A DNA stretch of 64,000 nucleotides, from positions 1 to 64,000 of the forward strand of contig RWJK01000499.1 of NCBI GenBank assembly GCA_004335835.1, in the 5' to 3' direction. Origin of the DNA: Scenedesmus sp. ARA3. Its lineage: Eukaryota > Chlorophyta > Chlorophyceae > Sphaeropleales > Scenedesmaceae. Positions 17,403-29,676 of this stretch are shown here, in pieces. A program made the position numbers and the translations under genes. The notes beneath the pieces are model-generated. The model saw only the letters and a list, made by a program, of their open reading frames with translations. It searched no databases and was not told the DNA's origin. The first letter of the stretch is position 1. Each line of letters starts with the position of its first letter.

Positions 17403-20002
17403 ATGGCTGAACTACTGTGCCTGGAGCTTAGCAACAAGCCGGTCAAGCACCACTTGCAGGAGTGGCGGGACGCTGTGCAGCAGCTGCATGCGCTGGGAGA
17501 ATGGTCACGAGCGAGGCTGCTGCTCAACACTGTCCTGCAAGCGCGAGACGATTGTGTAGAAGCGCACGTGCTGCTGGTGCAGACACTGCTGCACCTTGGC
17601 GAGCCGCAGTGGCCCAAAGCGCTGCAGGAAGCAAGGTACCCAAAGCGCATACAGCGGCGCAGTGCAGTAGCCGTTGATCTGCAGCGAAACAGCAATACCA
17701 CAGTACAAGGCGGATTCACTTTGGCCAGAACCATCCTGTCCTGCGCGTTCTTGACACCAAGCAGACAGCAGGGCCTGTGCACTGGCGTGCAGCGTTCATT
17801 GTTGTTTGCTACAACCACACCCACACCAGCACAGCTTGATTTGTGACACTAAACAGAGCCACCTCAACATGCACACCTCACACTACAATGGTCCGTGCCT
17901 GCCTGCAGGCATGCTGTGGCCACATGCTGTCATCGAGACAACGCCAGTGCAGCAGATCAGGCACGTGTGCAGCTGATGCTTGGGCTTGCACTAGGCAGCG
18001 TGGCGCGCATGACAGTGCTGCCTCAAGCAGAGCGCTCCAAGCACAGGTGAACAGCATAGACTGCTTACCAGGAGTGCTTACTAACCTGCTAATATGTCTG
18101 TTCTGTGTGCGCTGGGTTTGTTGGAGTGCTGTCCATTCATCATGGCACAGTTGCGCCTGTCAGCCATGCCAGGGCTCCCCAGAGCAGTTGCCTACAACTC
18201 CAGCTGATTTGAGTATCATGATGCCAAGACTGCTGCTTCTGCTCTGATGCTTCTGCCCATGCTGCAGGTCTGAAGCCCGCACAGTGCTGCAGCAGGCAGC
18301 GCAGCAGCCTGGCAGCCACCGCGTGGCAAGCCTGTATGCACTGGCTCTCATCAATGCCGAGGGTGGACACTACGACTTGGCTGTCGCGTGCGCACAGGAG
18401 GCGCTCGAAGCAGCAGAAGCAGCAGACGCACAGCAGCATGCGGCTGGCGGGCCCGCAGCAGCTGGGGTGCCTTCTGCTCCGATTGTGGCGTTGCTGGCGC
18501 TACTGTTGTCCGCAAGGTAGGGATTGGGCAAGTGGGGTTAATTAGAGTGGAGCATACGCCGGCACAGAGACATACATGGCAAGGCCCTGCAATAGCAAAG
18601 AGTGCTGGTTTCAGCAATATTAGACAGCCATGCACTTTTCGGCGTGCCCAGTACGACCCCTTGATGCATGTTGGGTGCCTGCTAAGCATCTGTGCACCAT
18701 GCCTGCCTGCTGACGCCTGTTTCCTGCAGGCAGCAGCTGCAGCCGGCGCTGTCTGTAGTGGAGGCTGGCCTCTCAAGCCTGCCCAGCAGTGAGCGCTGCG
18801 ACTCACACGCCAGCCTCTTCAGCAGCAGCAGCAGCAGGCGGCTGCCGCACTGCTACGACGTGGTGCTGCACCGCGTCAAGGCGCAGCTGCTGCTGGCTGT
18901 GTCCAGCGCGAATGAGGCTCTGGCTGTGCTGGGCAGCGCGAGGCAGCGGCTGTCTGCTGCGCGGCGCGCGCTGGGCAGCAGGCAGGATGCGGCAGCAGCT
19001 GTAGCGCTGCTGCGGGAACAGGAGGCCCAGGTGGGCTCCGGTCCAGTGACTCAAACTGCCTGCTATGCAGATGAAATACGAAATGTCAGTGCAATGCTTA
19101 GGGTTACATTTGAGCGGAGAATCAGTACAGCTAGTGGTTTCTAGCGCAGAGAAGGGCACAGTTGAGGATTGTAGCAGCAACTGCTGGCGCGCTTTCCTGT
19201 GGCTGTGCAGGTGTGGCGCGACTTGGCGCTGGTGTACGCAAGCCAGCAGCAGTCCAGCGATGCGCAGCTGTGTGTGCAGAAGATGCAGCAGCTGGAGCCG
19301 CACAGCGCAGCCAGCTACCATGCAGTGGGCTCTGTTGCAGCTGCCTGCAAGGACACAGTGGGCGCGAAGCAGGCCTACAAGGCAGCACTGGCACTGGACG
19401 CGATGCATGCACCAGCGCTGCTGAGCCTAGGTGAGTTGGTGCTGCTGCCGGCGCTTGCAGGAGTGATATCACAGATGTGCCGGTGCTGTGCGCAGCGTGG
19501 ACAGCTGTTTGTGGCAATATGTAAAGGAGAGTTTTCATTTTACAGCATGTAAGCAGGGCTGAAGGTGGCTCTGGCCCTGAAAGGCTGTATCCTACTCATA
19601 TGTGTTGTTTGCACCCTTGGCAATAACCTACCAGCTGCCTGCACACAACATGACAAGAATCACTGTTCAGACCAGCCATAACATCTATTTGCATTGTCTC
19701 TTGCTGCTGCGCTGGAGGTACAAACCTGCAGCGTCACTGACATACTGTGTTGATAACTTTCATTTGCTGCAGGTGCGCTGCTGCGCAGGCAGGGTGACGA
19801 GCACGACCTGTCTGTTGCAGTTGGCCTGCTGACCGACGCCCTGCGCTACGAGCCACACAGCCATGTGGGATGGTTAAACCTGGGCATGGCGCGTAAGGCG
19901 CAGGGCCACAGCGAGGAGGGAGAGAAGCACCTGTTCACGGCCGTGACGCTGGCTGCTGCAGCACCTGTGCTCAGCTACAGCGACCTGCCGCTGGGGATTT
20001 GA
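17403..20002 (+). CDS. TTC7/NPG1-type tetratricopeptide repeat protein
   Basis: Exons 17403-17635, 17909-18046, 18268-18516, 18730-19030, 19211-19430 and 19773-20002 give 456 residues with matching phases. Helical TPR-like pairs include WSRARLLLNTVLQARDDC, HRVASLYALALINAEGG, the linker with VEAGLSSLP, and the well-matched C-terminal block WRDLALVYASQQQSSDAQ, SAASYHAVG, LLTDALRYEPHSHVGWLNLG. This block resembles plant NPG1/NPGR and animal TTC7, which scaffold the plasma-membrane PI4-kinase complex. The protein is shorter than NPG1 (about 700 residues) because the N-terminal TPR part is missing or lies in undetected upstream exons. The start at 17403 gives a clean frame, with the LSF2 promoter region just upstream. 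Family assignment is good; the role is by analogy. Confidence 0.85.
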
Positions 20003-21010
20003 AGCAGTTTGACGATTAGTTACATTTGCAGATGTGCGAAGCTGGGGCTGTGGCATTTGGCATCCGTCAGGTTCTTGGTTACAAACAGCACTGTGGCTTT
20101 TGAAGCGGGCATGTGCTGCAACGGTGGGCGCTGACCGCCATCGTCAGAGTGCTGTTCAATATGCAAGTTGGAGCAGCGTCAGTTGTGGTGAGATGACCAC
20201 TTGTCTGTAACATTTACCACATGTTATGCTTTTACCTAGCGTCTAACACCCTTGAGAAAGGAAGGATCAATGGCTACTGCTTGTTGACATGTTGACATGC
20301 AGCACGTTGCCTCAATCAAGTGCGGACCAGGACTGGGATCAGGCAGCCACCGTAGCCATGAGAAAGGCAACATATACGTTCCCCATGCCATGCCTTTCTA
20401 AAACCCGGTAACGGCTGCTGGACTGGTTTTTCTCGGCAGCTGCATATTTGAACATGTAGCTGATACATACGACGGCACACACATGCCAACATGGAAAGTG
20501 CCTCTCCAGTATGTTGTACCATAGGGCGACTCTGAAGGCGCAGCTGCGCCGTTCACTCTCAATGCTAGGTCAAACAGCTACAAGTACGCAGCGCCAACTG
20601 TTGGCGACTGCTGCAATCACGATGGCAGCAGCTGTGTGCCTGTAGCAGCTGGTTTGAGCAGCTGCAAATGCATGAGACTGGCCAGCCACTCTTAACCATG
20701 GCACATTCGCTCAGCACACATGTAGCACATGCACTGGATAGATGTTGCTCTGCTCCTCAGCTGCTCCCGAGCTCAAAACTGCCTGCATGGCGGCCAGAGC
20801 AGCACAGCCAGCAGGCAGCTGCCGAAGCCCGCCACTATGCGCTCATAGCCGGCGTGCTGCCAGAAGCTTGTCCACAAGCTTGTCAAACTGTTCATGAATG
20901 GCCGCTCAGCTGTGGCAGCAACGTTGCTGTGGCTGCCGGAACGGCAATGAGCACCAACGGCAGACTCTGGTAGTGACCACCTGCTACAAGCTGCACGCTG
21001 CTGAAGGTTT
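20003..21010. other. Convergent 3' spacer
   Basis: About 1 kb between the stop codons of the TPR gene and the EFCAB10-like gene. I see no coding exon, RNA gene or strong repeat; probably 3' UTRs. Confidence 0.6.
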
Positions 21011-21900
21011 TCAAGAGCTAGCATCGTCTGCAGAACCCCTGCAAAGTGGCGTGGCAGCTACCAGCGCACTGTCCATCAGCTGCACAAAGTCGTCTCGGCC
21101 CAGAGGTACAGTGTCTGGTGGTGCATCTGCTGCTGCTGCTGTGGGTGCTCTGCTGCCCAGCACGGTCTTGAGTGCGTTCCTGGCCTGCTGCTCTGTCACA
21201 GCGCCTCTGTTGGTGACGTCAAACATGCCAAACACTGCAAGACAGCAAAGCAAGATGAGGCACCATACATGGCAAGTGAGTGCTGCTGCTGCAGTGGATG
21301 TGGACTTTTGTACAGTGGTAGCGTGCCGCATGCAGAGTAGATCAACTGCCAAACACACACACCCTTGTTGTCTATTGCTGAAGTGCCACTGTTTGCTGCA
21401 TGCTTGTGCTGCTGGGTGCCGCACTGACATGTGACAGCATTAACTAAGCACCAAGAATTAAGTGCATGCCTGCAGGAAACCACGGCCTGGCGATGGTTCC
21501 TGGCGGAGGCACCACTCACTGGTGTCCAGGTCCTGCTTGTTCAGCAGTGGCTTTGTGCCTGCCACCTTGACTTTCTCTAGCTGCATGACAATGTACTGCT
21601 TGGGGTTTGCAGGTTTGTTGTACATCAGCTCTGCTAGCAGGCCCTGCAAGGAGCAGACGTGCTGTTTGGTGACTTTTCATCCGCCTAGGATCAGGTGATG
21701 TTTAGTTCCTTGGGAGTGAGGGAATCAATAAGCATTCCAATTCATAGAACTAGCTTCTAAGCTCAGCTACATGCAAGACATGACTGCTGAAAGGTTGATG
21801 CACGCTGCCACACCTCCATCAGTTCTGCAAGCTTGTGCTGCTCCAGATACTCCTGCGTTTTCGCCTTCGGGTCTTCAAACAGTTTCATCTGGGGCTCCAT
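21011..21900 (-). CDS. EFCAB10: EFCAB10-like protein: DPY30/RIIa-like domain plus EF-hand
   Basis: Exons 21900-21814, 21643-21520 and 21234-21011 encode 144 residues. Residues ~17-60 (EYLEQHKLAELME, GLLAELMYNKPANPKQYIVM) form a DPY30/RIIa-like dimerisation-docking bundle. They are followed by a single EF-hand-like unit, VFGMFDVTNRGAVTEQQ. This is the order and length of EFCAB10, found mainly in organisms with cilia. The EF loop ends in Gln instead of the usual Glu and lacks the DxDxD pattern, so calcium binding is doubtful. A C-terminal segment, PLGRDDFVQLMDSAL, resembles a second half-hand. Start Met at 21900 is the first in frame. The protein probably acts as an axonemal or scaffold adaptor; that is inferred from the family. 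Confidence 0.85.
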
Positions 21901-22613
21901 TAGAAGGTGATTGATTGAAAAGCGAGGTGTTTGCTGCCTCGGTTGATGCGATGGCACAGACAAGCTGAGTTACAGTTGCAGCCAGATACTGCTTGTAGCA
22001 AAGAACCGTTTGCGGCTCAATCAAAGTGAGAAAACGGCAGTTATGGTTGAGAGATCAGGGTTGCAGGCCTCAAATACAAGCAACGGTCTTTCGATGCAGT
22101 GCACGCCACACGTCAGCCGGTTTGACCAGCCTGGCAGGGCTCAAAACCCCAGCGGGTTGATCGAAGAGTTTGCAGACAGCTCAACTACTCCTACTTTGAC
22201 AGTTAAATAAGCAACTAACGGGGTTGTTCTACATGTCTGGTGCTGCAGTACAGCACGCCTGTATCGCCATTTCACCAGCAGACAGCTCTCACAGCCGCAG
22301 ATAAGAGCGCCGGCGAGTGCAAAACAACAAAACATCAGATGTTGCAAACTATTTGACCAGCAGTTTGGCTGACGCTAGGTAGCATGCAGCGTGTCAGGCC
22401 GGCAACCTTGTCCCGGCACCAAGGCGACCGACAAGGATCCGTCACGTCTTGCAATCCGTGGCAACCACTGCCGGTCTGAATACCTTGACGTTATCTGCGA
22501 ATAACATTGCACACTTCTCAGGTGGCGAGTCCATTGTTTGCACTCACGTCCAGTTTCCTCACACACTCCAAGAACTGCTGCTGTCATAGGGAGTGCAACG
22601 TTCAAAGGCCAAA
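21901..22613. other. Divergent spacer upstream of EFCAB10-like and secreted protein genes
   Basis: 713 bp separate two opposed start codons. I see no coding exon. It should contain two promoters; no TATA box stands out. Confidence 0.5.
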
Positions 22614-25132
22614 ATGACACAAGCACGGACGCGCCTTATACCAATGGCATGTGCAATAGTCATGTTATGTGCCAGCTATGCTGCAGGAGCAAGGCAGCTG
22701 AAGGACGGCAGCCTGTAAGCACCCTTGCAAATCTGGCAGGTTGCAAAAGGCATTGCAGCGCAAGCAGCAACAGCTGAAAGCAAACAAAGGCAGCCGGATG
22801 CCCACATGCAAAAAAAGCAGCCGATTCACATGTACAATGCTCAACCGAGCATTGTACATGCTCAACCCTGTGCACGTATTGTCATGCACTTGAAACATTG
22901 TGATGATGATGCACACGCATGCTTCACTGAATGATACTTTTCCGCAAGCTCTGCTGCTGCCTAATGCATAAAAAAGCTACCAGCCATCCCTGCATCAAGA
23001 GGCAGCAGGGCTCAACCCGCAAAACATATACAGACACATGCCAACAAGCCTTGTGCAGCAGACACCGTTCACCCGCCTCAATGGTGCTGTTCAGCACAGG
23101 GCACAACTCATCCCTCTCTGAGTACCACCACCCCTGTCTGCTGCTAACATCTGTGCCGCCTACGCACATGTGCTTTCCTGTCACTCCTGACTGCTAACAA
23201 TCACTATCAACAGGCTGGCGGCTGGTGGCCTGGATGGCATCACAGAGCTGGTGCAGGAAGGCAGCCAGGCACTGAAAGCCAGCTGGCAGGACACGGCAGC
23301 AGCAGCAGGCCGCCTGTACAAGCAACTCGACAAGTCACTCGCTGTGAGTCACAGCTCAGAGGCACTGTATGCCTGGCAACAACACACCCAGATGTTGTGA
23401 CATGCATGGCCAACGCAGCAGCCAGTGTGGCCAGACGCAATGCACCAGTCAGGCGGTGCGCATACAAAACAAGAGCATGCAGGTTGCGCAACCTGCTTGG
23501 AAATTGGGCAGCAACTCGTGTGGCTGGCGAAACTAGGACAGTGCAACACAGCTGTGGTGCAACAATCACCAGCACCTCTGAAACACGGCAACAAAGCCTC
23601 TCTGTCAACAGCAGCAAGGGCCTGGCCCCTATCATTCCACTATGCTTTGTGTTGGTCTACAGCTGGCCTACAGTGTCAAACCCATTCTTGCACAAACTGA
23701 TGCGCAGCCTGCTGCTGTGATTGACACACTCGCCTCTTCCCGCATGCGGCACTTTGACCCTTGCCACAACAAACAGGACAAGGATCAGCACCTGGCAACC
23801 ACCGCTGGCCAGGCCCTAGGCCAGCTCACACAGACCCTGCTCAACACCCCACAGCGCGATGGCAGCAAGCTGCAGGCTGCGCTGACGCCATCAGTCACTG
23901 CGCTGTCAGGCGCAGCACAGCAGGCAGTGTCCAATTGGGGTGACGCGCTGAGGCAGCACCTGCAGAAGCAGATGGCGCCTCCAGCTCGGCCCTGGGAAGC
24001 AGCTGCACCATCAGCAGCAGCGCCAGCGACACCCAGCGTGGTTGGCCTGGATGGCCAGCCTGTGCAAGGTGAAGTTTTGAACCAAAACAAAACTTCTAAC
24101 TTTCAAAACCTTGAATGCAGCTGCAGCAGCTCTGGTTGCCTAGTTTTTGACCTGCCTCAAGATGCAAGAAACCTCCAAGCGCTGCACACAGCCCAGCACC
24201 AGCACAGCAGCAGGGGTGGAAGTGTGCCAGCATGAAACAATGCACAGCTCCCTGCAAGTATGTACTATGTGTAGATGCCGCACCAAAGTCTGGCTCCAAT
24301 CATGCCACTGTTGCCATCCACAGGTGTGACAACCACGACTGTGTCAGCCCTGACAGTGCCAACCTCTGTAGTGCCTGCCCTCACCAACGGAGCAGTTACC
24401 ATCGTTGACCCAGCAGACCCACAGTATCAGCAGTACCAACAACAGGCAGGAGCAGGCGCCAGCACAACAGGCAGCGGCAGCAGCACCACCAACAGTGGCA
24501 GTGACGTGGCGGGTGTCACAGTGACCAACCCATCGTCATCCACACAAGGGCAAACATTAACTGCGGCTGCTCCAAGCAGCAGCAACCAGCAGGCTGCCAC
24601 TGCTGCTGCACCAAACATTCAAGTGATCAACCCTGGTGACCCCAACTATGAGCAGTATGCTCAGCTGGCCCGCAACAGCAACAGCACAGCACCAGTGCCA
24701 GCAAGCGTGGCAGCATTTGACAGGGTTGACTTCACGCCCCGCCTTGCAGCAAGCATTGGTAAGGACAGCAGCGCTGAGCGACGCCAGAAGTATACTGCTG
24801 CTGCTGCCGGCACCATCGCCACTGCAGCAGCGAGCCAGTTGGCCAAGGCACGTGCAGCAGCAGCAGCAGAACCACAAGTTGATGCAGCGGGTGGGCCAAT
24901 GATCAAGCACATCTTGCACAAGAAGGAGGCAGTCCCAGTGCCTGCGCCCGCAACACAGCCTGTTGTGGTGCTGCCTCAACCCCAAGTTGCTGCAGTTCCC
25001 ACCACAACCACAGGTGGCATTGCACTGCACACCAGCACGCCAGTCACTTTGTCTGCACCCATCACTGTCAACACGCCAGTGGAACAGAAGAGCGTGCAGA
25101 TGGATGGGCTGAAGCACTTGCTGGGCCGCTGA
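22614..25132 (+). CDS. Secreted Ala/Thr/Gln-rich protein of unknown function
   Basis: Exons 22614-22714, 23214-23343, 23663-24068 and 24324-25132 close to 481 residues in phase. The start MTQARTRLIPMACAIVML gives a basic n-region and hydrophobic core with a likely cleavage after ASYAAGA, so it should enter the secretory pathway. A second in-frame Met lies at 22644. The middle is helical (LVQEGSQALKASWQDTA, LGQLTQTLLNTPQRDG, QAVSNWGDALRQHLQKQM). The C-terminal half is low-complexity with two copies of one motif, IVDPADPQYQQY and VINPGDPNYEQY, about 70 residues apart. No transmembrane helix or catalytic motif is seen. I recognise no family; a cell-wall or matrix role is only a guess. The gene converges with ERCC8. 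Confidence 0.8.
22829..22860. repeat. Perfect 14-bp inverted repeat (hairpin)
   Basis: CATGTACAATGCTC, a 4-base loop AACC, then the exact complement GAGCATTGTACATG. It lies in intron 1 of the secreted-protein gene. Confidence 0.9.
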
Positions 25133-25892
25133 TACAGCAGCAATCAGGCGATGCAGATGGCGGCATGTGTAGCTCTGCTGTCAGTTGTAATGTCTGTGCT
25201 CGCTGCGTCTAACCAAGCAGTACGGTCGCAGGATACAAACGAGTGAACAGCACTAGGGAGGTAGCTGCAGTAGGAAAGTCGCTGGGCTCACCTGTAGGCA
25301 TCTGCATAGCCCCTTTGTGCTATGCAGCAGCCACCATGGTCCAGTCTCTCTGACAGTCCAGAAGCTTGGTGGTCAGCCATGTTGCTTTGTTGCGTGATAT
25401 GACCATGTAGTTGTGGGGTTGGTGCACTGAATGCAACCTGTGTCCATGGTGGAAGACAGACAAGCAGCAAGAGGCGGACTCAAATGTGACCCCAGGAGTA
25501 TTTGCACATCCCTGGTTTGGGGTTGTGGGTGACACTGACATGTTGTAATGGTACACACAGGTTAGGCAAGTGCAGATGCGTATGTTGTGCAGTATGACCT
25601 CAGGGATATTCATGTTGCATGCAGCTGAAAAATGTTGCAAGCCAAGGTCCGGTGGTGTGTAACATAAGTTCTGAAGGCAAGCATTTGTCAACACTATCCA
25701 GTGCATGCATACTCAGGGTTGACTGGTGAATAACCTAACACTGCCAGCGCTGCCCTAGCACCTACCTGCCGTTTGTGTGGCGTATGAAACTTGGTTGCCG
25801 CCAGCGACTGCAGCACAACTGACGCACGGGTAGCAAGCGCTGACATCTGCGCTGGTGATGATGTGTACGACTGCGAAACACGTCCGGCCAGG
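25133..25892. other. Convergent 3' spacer
   Basis: 760 bp between the stop codons of the secreted-protein gene and ERCC8. No coding exon or notable repeat is seen. Confidence 0.6.
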
Positions 25893-28800
25893 TCACAGCA
25901 TGCCTTCCTCTTCACTCCATGCATCAATGTCTGCTGCTGTCGGCCGGCTAGCAGCCCTAGCAGACCCAAACGCTAGCCCGCTCGGCTGCTGCTGCTGCTG
26001 CCACCTGCCCGACGCTGCTGCCATCCACCAGTCCCGGTCCAGATGCCCTGCCACATCTGCTGCTGCTGCTCCTCCGCTGCCATCAGCATCAGGCTGAGTC
26101 CAGGGCTCCCAAACAAGCAGCACGCCATCTGTGGCTGCCGAGAAGAGCTGCTGCGAGTGGGGGCTGTAAGCACACGCTGTCACTGTGTCATAATGACCCT
26201 GGCTCAGCAGTGCCACCTGCTCACCCGAGGCAATGTCAAACACCTGCAGGCACAGCAACAGCGCGCAGCAGAGTGGCCATGCTGTTGACGGCCCCACCCA
26301 CAACAGCGTCGCAGCTGTGGCATCTGTTGTGCTGCATTGGTGCTGGCAGCAACATGGCATGTACGGAGCACGACGCATACATGTTGAGCAGGGCATATTT
26401 GAGTGATCAGATAAAGGCCATGTAGTTGTAAGGCTAGAGGGTGTACCCTCTCCCCGATCTGCGCACTTGTATGTCATCTCCCCGCGGAAAGAACAAGTAG
26501 CGGCCGTCAGGTGTGCTGCACATGCGCTTGGGGAAGGCACCCCTGTTGAATGTGTCGCTGTAGTGCAGCAGCTGGTGGTGCAGGTGGCATGAGTCCCACA
26601 GTCGCAGGCGGTTGTCTGCGCCAGCTGTTAGAAGGCTGAGGCCATCTGCAGTGGCATGGATGCCTGCATGCAACAGCCGCAGAACAGCCCGCAGAGTGTG
26701 GTCGATGTTTGGCGCAGCTTGAGGCATGCATCATGGCTGCCTGAAGCAGCAATCATTCGGCATGCATGCACAGCGACGCGCATCCCGTATCTTGAAATTG
26801 CTTGTGCAAGCGGACACGCAGGATGTGCTGCAGATTAGGTCCACTGCTTGGTTGTATGTAAACTATGTAAGCTACCTGACAACATGCAGGATGTGCAGTT
26901 GCCACGTCATCACCAGGCCCTCACAAGTCACTGGGCCTTCGTGAGCCATTGGCTTTGTGGCCCTGCCTCTGTGCCTCACACCAACGCCAAACCTAGGATC
27001 GTCATATGTATCCTCCTCAGCACCACCACCACCTTCAGCAGCAGCAGCTGCAGCTGATGCCTTGCGCTTCACCCCGCTGCTCCTCCTGCTGTTGCTGCCG
27101 TCATGACCATTTGCTGCTCTGCCGCTTGCACCAGCACCAGCAGCGGCAGCAGGGGTCACGCCAGGCCTGGGTTTAGGTTTCTGTGTGACTGCCATGTCGA
27201 GCAAGGCGCGTGTGCCTGAGCGGCGAATGTCCCATAGGCGCACCTCCCCCGACGCATCGCCTGTGAACAGCTGGTGCTCGTTTGAAGGGGACCAGCAGAC
27301 AGCCCATGTGCCTGTCCTGCACAGCACAAAAACCAGCATGATGCACGCAACAGCAAAGAGCACAGGACAGAGTGCATAGAGCATGCTGCTGCTGCTGCCG
27401 CTGGCAAGGCTATGTCAACCCAACCTACGTCACCACGCATCGGATAACACAATCCTGCTGGGCACCATGCAACGCAGTTCGTGGCGTGCAGTGATCAAGC
27501 TAGCACTCCCAAGCCGCTCAGGAGTGCCAGGCAACCTGTGGCACCATGCATTTGCCGCCGCGGCAGCCAGCACTACACGAAGCCTGCTGCTGCATCGCTG
27601 ATTTCATAACATGCGGCCAGCACACACATTGAAAGAGGCAGCAGCAGCAGCCACACGTGCCAGCAAACTCTTGAGTGCCCAGACAGCGTGATTGAATGCC
27701 CCTGAAGCCACATCAGCCAGCACTATGCCCAAGCCTGCTGCTGCACGGCTGCCTGAGCACAAAACACGCACACAAAGCAGTGGCCACAGCCGCCAACTCA
27801 CAAGTGCCCAGACAGCGTGTGGGTGAATGCCCCTGAGGCCACATCAGCTAGCACCACTCCAGGCTTCTTTGTGCCCACAGCAATCAGTGCATGGCTTCCG
27901 CAACTGGACATGCCTGTGCACATGACCTTGTCTGAGCAGCTGAAGGCACAGGCCACTTCCAGCCTGCAGGAGGCAGCAGCAGGATCAGCAGCAGCAGGGT
28001 CAGGCAACAGCAGCAGCTGCAAAACTGATGTGGTATGCAGCAAGGCGATAGCAATCCATGCGGCATGCAATGAGGACACAAATGGCCCTCTCGCAGCACC
28101 TGGAAGGTGTGAGCATATGGTTAAAGTACCGCCTTGTATAGGGTCTTCACATGCGCTGTGTTTACGCAAACATTGCATGTTCACTCACGTGTTTGTGTCC
28201 CACACCTTCACATCCTGGTCAGCAGAGCCAGTAATGAACAGGCCAGTATCAACTGGGTACCAGTTGATGCTGGTGACTTGGTACTTGTGTGCAGCTGGGT
28301 GGCCACGCTTGACAGTGAACAGGGGAGACAGCTGCACCTGCTCCTGTCCGCTGCCGGCAGCTGCTGCCTGCAGGAAGCATGTCTGTGATGTGATTATGTG
28401 TGCAGCTGATATTGGCAGTGATTGGTACACAAAGCTTTTTTGTGTAGTTCGTGACAAGACTTGCTGTGCCAGCAGCCGACAGCTGTTAGAACAGCTTGCT
28501 TGCCGCTGCATAACAGCATCGGATTTTTGTGGGAGAGGGGACGGCAGTGCTTGTTGCAAATGCTGCTGCGTAACCTACCAGCTGCAGGGTTGGCCACCAT
28601 TTACTGGCCCAAACAAACAACCCTAGACTCTAACCTGTTGGCGGTTAGTTGAGGTGTGGTGGTTATATGGCTGCTGCTGCAGTACCACTGTTGCTGTTGC
28701 TGTTGCTCACCAGCACATCAAACGCCTCCAGAGTCGAGTCTGCTGCAGCTGTTAGCAGGTAGCGCTGCTCGACAGAGTCCAAATCAAGCCACCTGATGCC

Positions 28801-29161
28801 CCCAACTTGGCTCGTGTCCACCGACGTATGCCTGCTGAGGGACAAGTTGCAAATCCTGCAAGACAAGGCACGCCCAGCAGGCAGGGGCAGCACAGAACAA
28901 GACATGTACAGCTGCTGTACAACCCTGCTCCGTGGCACCGGCAGGATCTTATACATGATGCTAGTCAGAAAGTTGGCGTTTGCAGAAATTAGAAATGTAG
29001 TATGCGAGCGGGCGCCTGCACACGCACCTATGTCGCAAGTATTTCCGAGTGGCCCTGCCAGCACGTCCTGAAGTAGCTGTTTGCGCCAGCAGCTGCACCA
29101 AGTTCTCTTCATGACTGTCCGATTTGCTTGGGTGCACTCCTTGCCACCCAGTAAATGCCAT
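25893..29161 (-). CDS. ERCC8: DNA excision repair protein ERCC8/CSA, WD40 substrate receptor
   Basis: CSA is the WD40 receptor of the CRL4 ubiquitin ligase in transcription-coupled DNA repair, acting in the nucleus. Exons 29161-29028, 28855-28711, 28367-28189, 27963-27802, 27316-26925, 26663-26467 and 26243-25893 sum to exactly 520 codons. The helical N-terminus (LVQLLAQTATSGRAGRATRKY) matches the DDB1-binding helix region. Blades are visible as VGGIRWLDLDSVEQRYLL, YQVTSINWYPVDTGLF with VKVWDTN, LIAVGTKKPGVVLADVAS, WAVCWSPSNEHQLFTGD with VRLWDIRR, ADGLSLLTAGADNRLRLWD and VALLSQGHYDTVTACAYSP. Exon 5 carries a ~60-residue Ala/Ser/Glu insertion with a basic KRK patch, which could be a localisation signal. 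The last exon adds a long C-terminal extension after LVWEPWT. A copy of the exon 4 end lies in intron 4. Confidence 0.93.
27640..27870 (-). repeat. Copy of the ERCC8 exon 4 end in intron 4
   Basis: The exon 4 3' part (VLADVASGAFTHTLSGH, 27802-27870) is repeated at about 27655-27725. Here the copy has lost the donor GT. Flanking text containing cctgctgctgca is also duplicated. Confidence 0.85.
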
Positions 29162-29676
29162 GTGCCATGTACTGCTGCTTCTGGCGTTGCTGTTGTTTCG
29201 CTGTGCTGCTGCTGCTGCTGATGCATCAAGGACGGTATGCCGACGGCCTGCGTAGGCAGTTGTATGGTGTAAGCAGGTTACAAGCGAGCAGCATACCTCA
29301 ACTCAAATGGTTTGCAGGTCTTTGCAACCCTGCACACTATCAAGATGACATGGCACGTCATCATCTAAGCACCAACCCTGTAACTCAAAACCCTTGGTGA
29401 CGCGAGCATGGTTCGCGGCAGCCAGCACCTACGGTAACAGCAAATTATTCTGCCACCACTCTTTGATATCAATGAGTGCTGCCGCCGCAAAAAAACAGCA
29501 TGTGCATGCATCCCAGTGGAAGGGTCGGACCTTTAAAGTCATGCTGATCAGCATCCGCATGTCATAAGCAGCAACACTCACCTGTGAAAGCACAGTATTG
29601 TTGCCGCAGCAGCCTGAACCTCGGAATAATCAATTATCTGCTCACTTGTTCTATTTTCCGATGGTGCTGGCCGGCC
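29162..29676. other. Spacer upstream of ERCC8
   Basis: About 515 bp between opposed starts. A short CTG tract lies at 29205-29222. I see no supported coding exon. Confidence 0.5.

Noticed and set aside
22538..22777. 79-codon plus frame MHSRPVSS... as the first exon of the secreted-protein gene
   Set aside because: Its phase at the GTAAGC donor (22715) does not match the next exon. The frame starting at 22614 does match and gives a signal peptide.
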